Assembly: GCA_023488945.1 (NCBI GenBank)
Contig: JAMDBZ010000046.1
Location: 1 to 20,044 of the forward strand
Reading direction: 5' to 3'
From: Deltaproteobacteria bacterium
GTDB lineage: Bacteria; Desulfobacterota_E; Deferrimicrobia; Deferrimicrobiales; Deferrimicrobiaceae
DNA: 20,044 bases
The position numbers and the translations under genes are program-made. The notes below the pieces were generated by a model that was not told the origin of the DNA, made no database searches, and was given only the letters and a program-made list of their open reading frames with translations. Shown in pieces: positions 14,856 to 20,044 of the stretch; position 1 is the first letter of the stretch, and the number at the start of each line of letters is the position of its first letter.

Positions 14856-16838
14856 CTATCCGGAAATCACGGACCTTCGATCGACGAACACCGCAGGGGG
14901 GCCCGGGTCTGTCCGCTCCTCCGAAAACCCGGACACGAACAGCTCGTGAACGAGCTGTGCCGAAAGGATTCCGGCCAGGGCCATGCTGTCGACCTCGCTC
15001 GGCTCGGGGACCGATCGCAACTTCCCGAGCAGTCTCTCCACGTTCGGCACGTCGAACAGCCCTGTCTTCTTGAGGGCGTCAGCCGAGAGGGCCTCAGGCA
15101 ACGCGTTCCCGTTCCCGCCGAGCAGACTCCGGCGGATGGGTGCCCGGTACGGGTGCTTCGGCCGGTTCAGGATCTCGGACGGGAGAAAGTCGCGCAGCGC
15201 CTGTTTCAGAAGGAATTTTTCCGTCAGCCCGAGAATCTTCAGCCGGGATGGGACCCTCCCCATGAATTCGACAAGCCGGTAATCGAGAAACGGCAACCGG
15301 ATTTCCACGGAGTGCGCCATGGCCACCCGGTCCCCCTGCGAAGAGAGAAGATAGTTGCCGAGGAACAGGACCATCTCCAGGTACTGGGCCCGGGACAGCG
15401 GGTCCCACGAGGAATACGCTCCGGGAAGCTCGGCCCGGAGCTCCTCTTCGCCGTCGTAGCCGCCGATCTCCCCGCGCAACTCCTTCGAGAAGAACCTCTT
15501 GATCCGTTTCGTGTTCTCCCACCGGATCCTGTGCGAATATAAGGGATCCCCGGTATCCCGGAGTCCGACTCCAAAGAAGGCCTGAACCGTCGCTCCGAGC
15601 CTTGGATCCCGGAAGATGTCGGGGTAGAGCCTCCGGATCAGCAGCGGCCGAACGCGTGACGACGGCTGCCTCGCCCAGAACCGCCTGACCAGCGTTTCCC
15701 GGAAGATGTCGTATCCGCCGAACACCTCGTCCGCTCCCTCTCCGGTCAGGACAACCTTGAAGCCGTTTTGACGAACGGTGTCCGACAGGAGGTATAGCGG
15801 CACCGGGGCAGTCCGAAGGATCGGCTTCTCGGCGTACCACACGACATCCCGGAAGGAGTTTCCGATCTGCTCGTTCGTGGCGCGGATCGCCGTGTGCTCC
15901 GTCCCGAGAAACGAGACCATCCGCTCCTGGTATCGGGTTTCGTCGAACCTCACCTCTTCGAAACGGATCCCGAAGGTCCGCAGCCGGTTGTCGAAGCGCT
16001 TCTTCACGATCGCGCTCACTCCCGAGGAGTCGAGCCCGCCGCTCAGGTAGGAGCCGACCGGCACGTCCGCCCGGAGGCGGATCGCGACTGCGTCCGTCAA
16101 CAGCTCCCGCACGCTGTCGCGGATCGCGTCCGGCTCCCCTTTCAAGTGTTCTTCCGGCGGGCAGAACGGGATGTCCCAGTACCTCCGGACGGAAAACCGA
16201 CCCTCCGCGGCGAGCAGGCAATGCCCGGGCGGCAGCTCCCGGACGCCGTGGAAGATGGTCCGCCCCGGAAGCGGCGACCAGAAGGTGAACACCTGGTCCA
16301 GCGCAACCGCGTCGATTCGCCTGGGCACGCCGTCGACCTGGAACAGCGCTTTGAGCTCAGAGGCGAACAGGAGCCGGCCCTCGTGGAAGACATAGTGGAG
16401 CGGCCGGATCCCCAGCCGATCCCGCGCCAAAAACAGTTCTTTTCTGACGGAGTCCCAGATCGCCATCGCGAACTGGCCGTTGAGGCGGGAGAGGCAGGAC
16501 GGGCCATCCTCCTCGAACAGGTGGACGATGACCTCCGTATCCGTTGCCGTGTAGAACCTGTGGCCCCGGGACAGGAGCTCCCGGCGCAGCTCCGGGTAGT
16601 TGAAGATCTCTCCGTTGTAGACGATCCAAAGCGAGCCGTCCTCGTTGCGGATCGGCTGGTCCCCGCCCGCGAGGTCGAGGATGCCCAGGCGCGCATGCCC
16701 CAACCCGGTTCGATCGTCGAGGTAGACTCCCCAGGCGTCCGGGCCGCGGTGACGGATCGCGGACACCATCCTCGCAAGAACCTCTGGCGGGATGGGTCCC
16801 GTGCCGTCCATGGAGAAGAATCCGGCGATCCCGCACAT
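14856..16838 (-). CDS. asnB: Asparagine-synthase-type glutamine amidotransferase
   Basis: A 660-residue two-domain enzyme. The N-terminal glutaminase starts MCGIAG, so Cys2 is the nucleophile after Met removal, and contains RHRGPD (29-34) and YNGEIFNY (74-81). The C-terminal synthetase has the pyrophosphatase loop SGGLDSS (266-272) and GEGADEVFGGY. It transfers ammonia from glutamine to an adenylated carboxylate. In exosortase and exopolysaccharide loci such enzymes are thought to amidate uronic acids or other glycan components rather than make free asparagine; that role is favoured here by context. The start lies 11 bp after the acyl carrier protein stop, with GAGG upstream. It is a little longer than typical AsnB. 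Together with the WbpG-like enzyme it makes two amidotransferases in one operon. Confidence 0.9.
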   Translation of the reverse strand: MCGIAGFFSMDGTGPIPPEVLARMVSAIRHRGPDAWGVYLDDRTGLGHARLGILDLAGGDQPIRNEDGSLWIVYNGEIFNYPELRRELLSRGHRFYTATDTEVIVHLFEEDGPSCLSRLNGQFAMAIWDSVRKELFLARDRLGIRPLHYVFHEGRLLFASELKALFQVDGVPRRIDAVALDQVFTFWSPLPGRTIFHGVRELPPGHCLLAAEGRFSVRRYWDIPFCPPEEHLKGEPDAIRDSVRELLTDAVAIRLRADVPVGSYLSGGLDSSGVSAIVKKRFDNRLRTFGIRFEEVRFDETRYQERMVSFLGTEHTAIRATNEQIGNSFRDVVWYAEKPILRTAPVPLYLLSDTVRQNGFKVVLTGEGADEVFGGYDIFRETLVRRFWARQPSSRVRPLLIRRLYPDIFRDPRLGATVQAFFGVGLRDTGDPLYSHRIRWENTKRIKRFFSKELRGEIGGYDGEEELRAELPGAYSSWDPLSRAQYLEMVLFLGNYLLSSQGDRVAMAHSVEIRLPFLDYRLVEFMGRVPSRLKILGLTEKFLLKQALRDFLPSEILNRPKHPYRAPIRRSLLGGNGNALPEALSADALKKTGLFDVPNVERLLGKLRSVPEPSEVDSMALAGILSAQLVHELFVSGFSEERTDPGPPAVFVDRRSVISG

Positions 16839-16849
16839 GCCGGCCTGCC

Positions 16850-17107
16850 TCAGGTGGCCCTTCCGTTGATCTTTCGCGCAAGAAAGGAGGATATGCCCGA
16901 GAGGGTGTTCAGGTTTTCCGGAACCAGTTCTTCGTCTTCCACCCGGATCCCGAACCGGCTCTCGAGGAAGCTCACCAGTTCCAGGATCCCGGTCGAGTCG
17001 ACGATCCCGGCATCCAGGAACGAGGTGTCTTCCTCAAGCCCGTCGCCGTCCCCGTAGAGGAAATTCTCCACCACGAATTCCCGGACGATTCCCAAGTACT
17101 CCGTCAT
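16850..17107 (-). CDS. Acyl carrier protein (second of two)
   Basis: An 85-residue acyl carrier protein. The phosphopantetheine site is Ser38 in IVDSTGILELV, within the usual four-helix pattern, and the protein is strongly acidic in helix III (VEDEELVPENL). The ATG at 17107 overlaps the stop of the preceding gene by four bases (ATGA), so translation is coupled to it; this start gives the normal length, while the longer frame up to 17272 does not. It lies between an unrecognised protein and the amidotransferase, two genes before the AMP-dependent ligase that could load it. It differs clearly in sequence from the other carrier at 19343-19591, so the two probably hold different acyl groups. Confidence 0.9.
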   Translation of the reverse strand: MTEYLGIVREFVVENFLYGDGDGLEEDTSFLDAGIVDSTGILELVSFLESRFGIRVEDEELVPENLNTLSGISSFLARKINGRAT

Positions 17108-18150
17108 GTCTCCAACTTCTCCACTCCAGGTGTGATCCCGCCATTTCCCGCCTCCGTCGCCCCCCGGGTCATGTGTCCGCGATCGTCCGATCGGGAATCG
17201 TATCCGGATCCCGAAAGATCTCCCTTGTCCCGCCGCGTGTGCGCCCACTCCAGGACTGACGCGCGGGGCCAAACGAACGCGTACACCGTAGGCCGGTATT
17301 TCCCCTCTTCATACAGCCTGCTTCGGAAGGCGGAACCCGTCAGGGCTCCCCGTATGTCGGTCTCCCCCGCGGGACATCGGAAGAAGCGGGCGCCATGCCT
17401 TTGCGGAACCTCTCTCATGTAACTCAGGTGGGGGCTGATGCCGGCCAATGCCGGGTCCAGCATCCAGCTTCTCCTGTAGATCCCTTTGATGCGGGGGTTG
17501 CGTTTCATCAATTCCGCCGTTCTGGCGTAGGCGCCTTCCAGCGCCTCGGGACTGATGCGCAAGACATATCGGCCGAACGTGTGGACCACGCAGAATGGAC
17601 TCCATCCCCGGGTCTGGCCGAGAAGCTGGCCGAGGTAGGACATAGTCTGAAGGGGAAACCCCCTCCGAAGCGGACCAACCCCTGCCCGGGACACATGGAC
17701 CCCCCACGCCCCACCCACGGGAATGGTGACCAGGCAGCAGACGGAAAGATCGCAGATGAAATCCCTGTTCCCCAACGAATAGTAGCTGTCAGGCTGGCGT
17801 TTGAAGTCGGCGAGCACTCGACAAAACCACCGGTCGAACAGGTCCCGGATTTCGGGCGGAAGCTCCGTTTCCGGGAGCCGCTTGAGAGATCCCCGCATGG
17901 ACATCGCCAGAGACAGCTTGTTGAAACGCCGCAAGATGTCCTCGTCGTATCTCGCAAGAACCCGCCGGAACGCCAGGGTGCGGCGGGGCGAAACGAGGGG
18001 ATGCCGTGCAAAACCGAGATGGGATCGGACATCCCGCAAGTATGTTGTGTACGCCTCGCGTGGGAAACCCGGAAACACGATCTGTCGGTCAGCGGAAATC
18101 TCGCCTTCAAGGAGTTCGATCGCCTCCAGCACTTTCTGTTCGGACACCAT
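17104..18150 (-). CDS. Unrecognised protein encoded between acyl-ACP genes
   Basis: A 348-residue protein that I cannot assign to a family. It appears cytoplasmic: no signal peptide and no clear membrane helix. Its central part (about 115-270) looks like a compact globular domain with an uncommon Cys pair in LSVCCLVTIPVGGAWGVHV and a conserved-looking RSWMLDPALAGISPHLSYM segment. The last 45 residues are polar, Gly-, Asp- and Arg-rich and probably disordered. ATG at 18150 follows the dehydrogenase stop by 25 bp without a strong ribosome site. The stop overlaps the start of the carrier protein at 17107 (ATGA), a coupling typical of partners. An acyltransferase that unloads an ACP-bound group would fit the context, but no motif shows this. 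Confidence 0.75.
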   Translation of the reverse strand: MVSEQKVLEAIELLEGEISADRQIVFPGFPREAYTTYLRDVRSHLGFARHPLVSPRRTLAFRRVLARYDEDILRRFNKLSLAMSMRGSLKRLPETELPPEIRDLFDRWFCRVLADFKRQPDSYYSLGNRDFICDLSVCCLVTIPVGGAWGVHVSRAGVGPLRRGFPLQTMSYLGQLLGQTRGWSPFCVVHTFGRYVLRISPEALEGAYARTAELMKRNPRIKGIYRRSWMLDPALAGISPHLSYMREVPQRHGARFFRCPAGETDIRGALTGSAFRSRLYEEGKYRPTVYAFVWPRASVLEWAHTRRDKGDLSGSGYDSRSDDRGHMTRGATEAGNGGITPGVEKLET

Positions 18151-18175
18151 GTCACGGCTGCCTGCGTCTGCGAGG

Positions 18176-19333
18176 TTACCGGCTCTCGGCGGACGATTGA
18201 GGGCGATACTTCCTCAGCCCGTACCTGGCGATCATCTGCTGCAGAATCTGCGACGTGCCTTCGACGATCTCGAGGATCTTGGCCTCCCGGTAGAGGCGTT
18301 CAACGGGATAGTCGCTGATGCACCCGTTGCCGCCGTGCAGTTGAACCGCATCCCCCGCCACCTCGACCGCGGTCCGGGCGGCGAACTGCTTCGCGATGAT
18401 CGTCTCGGCGACCGAATCCCCGTGACCGGCACTGCGCATCTCGGCCGCCTTGACGCACAGGGCCCTTGCCGCATGGGTCTTCGTGACCGCATTGCCGATC
18501 ATCCCCTGCACCAGTTGGAACTCCCCGATTCTTCTGTCGAACTGCTTCCGGCAACGGGCATATCGCACCATCGCCTCCACGCACTCCTGCGCCACGGCGA
18601 CTCCGGCCCAGGCGATGCTGTAGCGGCCGTGGTCAAGGGCGGTCCCTGCGACAAATGGAAACCCGCCGCCCGGCTTGCCGATCACGCTTTCCGCCGGGAC
18701 GAAGACGTTGCTCATCTCGATCTCGGCGATGTGGGTGGCCCTCCCCGCCAGCAACCCTACCATACGGCGGGTCTTCACTCCCTTCATACCCCGTTCCACG
18801 AGGAATGCCGTGACCTCGCCGCCGTGCCCCGCGAAGACCAGGAAGAAATCCGCGATGTCGCCGAACGAGGTCCATCTCTTCGCCCCGTTGAGCGTGTATT
18901 CATCCCCGTGGCTCTCGTACCGGGTCCGCACGCTTCGCGCGTCGGACCCGATCTCCGCCTCGGTGAGGGCGAACGCCCCGATCTTCTGCCCCCCGGCCAT
19001 CCGCGGGAGCCAATACGTTCTTTGTTGCTCGGTGCCCCACTTCAGGATCGACTCCCCCACGAGGGAGCACTGGACCGTAATCAGGGAACGCGTCGAGCAG
19101 CAGGCCCTGCCGACCGCTTCGGTCAGCAACCCGTAATGCAGGGGGTCAAGGCCCAGGCCTCCGTACTCCTTGGGCAGGCCGGCCAGCAGAAGGCCCCTCC
19201 CAGCCATTTTCTCGATGAGGTCGGGATCGAGGATTCCCTGTTCGTCGAAGCGTCGTGCCCGCGGCCGGATCTCTTCTTCCGCGAACCGCTTCGCCTCCTC
19301 GACCAGGGTTCCCTGGGCGGCTTGGTCGGTCAT
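18176..19333 (-). CDS. Acyl-CoA/acyl-ACP dehydrogenase, FkbI-like
   Basis: A 385-residue flavoprotein of the acyl-CoA dehydrogenase family, of normal length. It has the FAD/substrate region FALTEAEIGSD, the C-terminal LHGGNGCISDYPVERLYR stretch, and the catalytic base Glu358 in EIVEGTSQI. Stand-alone family members placed beside an FkbH-like protein and a discrete ACP act on ACP-bound C3 units in hydroxymalonyl/methoxymalonyl-ACP supply (FkbI in FK520, ZmaE in zwittermicin). Here an ACP gene ends 9 bp upstream and an FkbH remnant lies just beyond, so I favour that role over beta-oxidation. No other fatty-acid degradation gene is present. The start ATG at 19333 is set by the family N-terminus and the short gap. 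Confidence 0.9.
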   Translation of the reverse strand: MTDQAAQGTLVEEAKRFAEEEIRPRARRFDEQGILDPDLIEKMAGRGLLLAGLPKEYGGLGLDPLHYGLLTEAVGRACCSTRSLITVQCSLVGESILKWGTEQQRTYWLPRMAGGQKIGAFALTEAEIGSDARSVRTRYESHGDEYTLNGAKRWTSFGDIADFFLVFAGHGGEVTAFLVERGMKGVKTRRMVGLLAGRATHIAEIEMSNVFVPAESVIGKPGGGFPFVAGTALDHGRYSIAWAGVAVAQECVEAMVRYARCRKQFDRRIGEFQLVQGMIGNAVTKTHAARALCVKAAEMRSAGHGDSVAETIIAKQFAARTAVEVAGDAVQLHGGNGCISDYPVERLYREAKILEIVEGTSQILQQMIARYGLRKYRPQSSAESR

Positions 19334-19342
19334 GGCCTCCCC

Positions 19343-19591
19343 TTATCCGTTCCGCTTCCGCCTCACGAATTCCGCGACCCGGGCGATGGAACTGAAGTTG
19401 GCCACGTCCAGGTCTTCGTCGGCCACTTCGACACCGAGATGCGTCTCGATGAAGGCGACGAGCTGGGTCGCGAAGAGCGAATCCACGAAACCAAGCTCGA
19501 AGAAGTTGTCTTCGTCGCGCGGCGCAACGCGTTCGTCGAGAACCACCATGTGGCTCTCCACGAACCGCCTGATCTTCTCCGAGTCGGTCAC
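19343..19591 (-). CDS. Acyl carrier protein (FkbJ-like, first of two)
   Basis: An 82-residue acyl carrier protein. The phosphopantetheine site is Ser38 in LGFVDSLFATQLV, followed by an acidic helix and a short basic tail (RRKRNG). It starts with GTG at 19591, three bases after the stop of the FkbH remnant, and ends 9 bp before the dehydrogenase gene. Carriers of this type, between an FkbH-like protein and an acyl-ACP dehydrogenase, receive a glyceryl group from 1,3-bisphosphoglycerate; that is the likely original job. With FkbH truncated, this carrier may no longer be charged unless another copy supplies the function. Confidence 0.9.
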   Translation of the reverse strand: MTDSEKIRRFVESHMVVLDERVAPRDEDNFFELGFVDSLFATQLVAFIETHLGVEVADEDLDVANFSSIARVAEFVRRKRNG

Positions 19592-19594
19592 CGG

Positions 19595-19903
19595 TTATTG
19601 CCCGCTCAACACCGGAACCCTCAGATCGATGTACGGGGGGTAGGCCTGGACGACGTCCAGTTTGTTCTCCAGCACGATTTCGCCCCCGGCGCTCTCGCCG
19701 ACCGGCGCGAAGTTCAGAAGCCGGAAGGTCACGTAGGTCATCCGGTTCCGCCCCGTGTTCCGGAAATCGGCCCTCACGATATTTCCGGCTTCCTTCGCCT
19801 CCCGCAGGATATACGTCAACACCACGCTGCCGACGCCGCGGTTCATGACGCGGCAGGAGACAAGGAACATCCGGATGTGGAAGCAGACGTTCGTCCGTTC
19901 GAC
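19595..19903 (-). pseudogene. C-terminal remnant of an FkbH-like glyceryl-ACP synthase (HAD family)
   Basis: The reading frame matches only the last 100 or so residues of FkbH-like proteins, the GNAT-like end recognised by FLVSCRVMNRGVG and the following alpha/beta segment (GNIVRADFRNTGRN). Intact FkbH proteins run to several hundred residues with an N-terminal HAD phosphatase domain (DxD motif), which is absent. Recognisable sequence continues a few codons before the first ATG at 19870 (VCFHIRM), showing this is a cut gene rather than a short one. Homology fades by about 19905, where the left end of an insertion element seems to begin; a TGA closes the frame at 19940-19942. FkbH dephosphorylates and loads 1,3-bisphosphoglycerate onto an ACP, fitting the ACP and dehydrogenase genes that follow. 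Confidence 0.75.
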
Positions 19904-20044
19904 TAGTGTTTCGTATCGTAAGTCATGATAATATACCGGTCATGTACACTCTCCTGGAGGAGGGCACATGGCCAACCACTCTCGATCCATCGTTCTGGAG
20001 TCTTTCGAACGGGCCGAGTTGGAGAGACTGCAACGATCTCCGTC
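19904..20044 (+). mobile_element. Left end of a putative IS630-type insertion sequence (partial)
   Basis: The FkbH frame is interrupted next to a TA dinucleotide (19904-19905), the target duplicated by IS630/mariner elements. From there the DNA is visibly more AT-rich than its surroundings (19906-19940) and leads directly to a transposase-like gene with a strong ribosome-binding site. The window ends inside the element, so the right inverted repeat and the second TA cannot be checked. Confidence 0.55.
19968..20044 (+). CDS. Putative IS630-family transposase, N-terminus (runs off the window)
   Basis: Only the first 25 codons are present. The start ATG is preceded by GGAGGAGGG at an ideal distance. 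The visible peptide (SIVLESFERAELERLQRS) resembles the N-terminal opening of IS630-type transposases, where a short strand and a basic helix such as LTxxERxELExL precede a helix-turn-helix. The catalytic DDE residues would lie outside the window. It runs divergently from the FkbH remnant it appears to have broken. The evidence is short, so another small DNA-binding protein cannot be ruled out. Confidence 0.5.
   Translation, partial: MANHSRSIVLESFERAELERLQRSP

Noticed and set aside
1..20044. CRISPR arrays, tRNA and rRNA genes
   Set aside because: No regularly spaced direct repeats, tRNA-like cloverleaf with a TTCRANNC arm, or rRNA sequence was noticed on reading; a dedicated scan was not possible.

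Overview
The window reads as a chromosomal segment of a GC-rich Gram-negative bacterium that uses an exosortase/PEP-CTERM surface-sorting system. Gene content (PrsK, PrsR, PrsT, exosortase, three PEP-CTERM proteins, amidotransferases and an AMP-dependent ligase of the exosortase-associated type) fits deltaproteobacterial (Geobacter-like, Desulfobacterota) or similar environmental lineages. That placement is an inference from gene content only. No rRNA, tRNA or CRISPR array was seen.

Layout. (1) 1-3542 is a sorting-substrate region. One PEP-CTERM protein lies on the + strand (262-978), facing two on the - strand (1692-2306 and 2347-3111). The convergent pair is separated by about 700 bp that holds hairpins but no convincing gene. 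Candidate sigma-54 promoters sit before the + gene (177-190) and before the - pair (3230-3246). (2) 3543-9731 is a regulatory and assembly operon on the - strand: a small Fn3-like lipoprotein, the histidine kinase PrsK, the sigma-54 activator PrsR and the TPR lipoprotein PrsT. A sigma-70-like promoter lies at 9802-9830. (3) 9898-19591 is a tightly packed - strand biosynthetic operon. In transcription order it holds an acyl carrier protein, an acyl-CoA/ACP dehydrogenase, a protein I do not recognise, a second acyl carrier protein, an asparagine-synthase-type amidotransferase, an acyl-CoA ligase, a Tat-exported DUF362 protein, an N-acetyl-sugar amidotransferase of the WbpG type, and the exosortase. 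(4) At 19595-20044 the operon is broken upstream. Only the C-terminal part of an FkbH-like protein remains, and it abuts the left end and first 25 codons of what looks like an IS630-type transposase gene on the + strand.

How it fits together: PrsK probably senses an envelope or intracellular signal and phosphorylates PrsR. PrsR with sigma-54 would then switch on the PEP-CTERM substrates. The exosortase cleaves and anchors these proteins, most likely to or with the exopolysaccharide whose export PrsT assists. The biosynthetic operon supplies amidated sugars and an ACP-bound acyl unit. The most unusual feature is the FkbH - ACP - acyl-ACP dehydrogenase set, known from hydroxymalonyl/methoxymalonyl-ACP supply in polyketide clusters, here joined to an exosortase locus with a second ACP, a ligase and an unknown protein. 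It could make an undescribed acyl decoration of an exopolysaccharide or sorted protein. In this genome copy the FkbH step appears inactivated by the insertion element.
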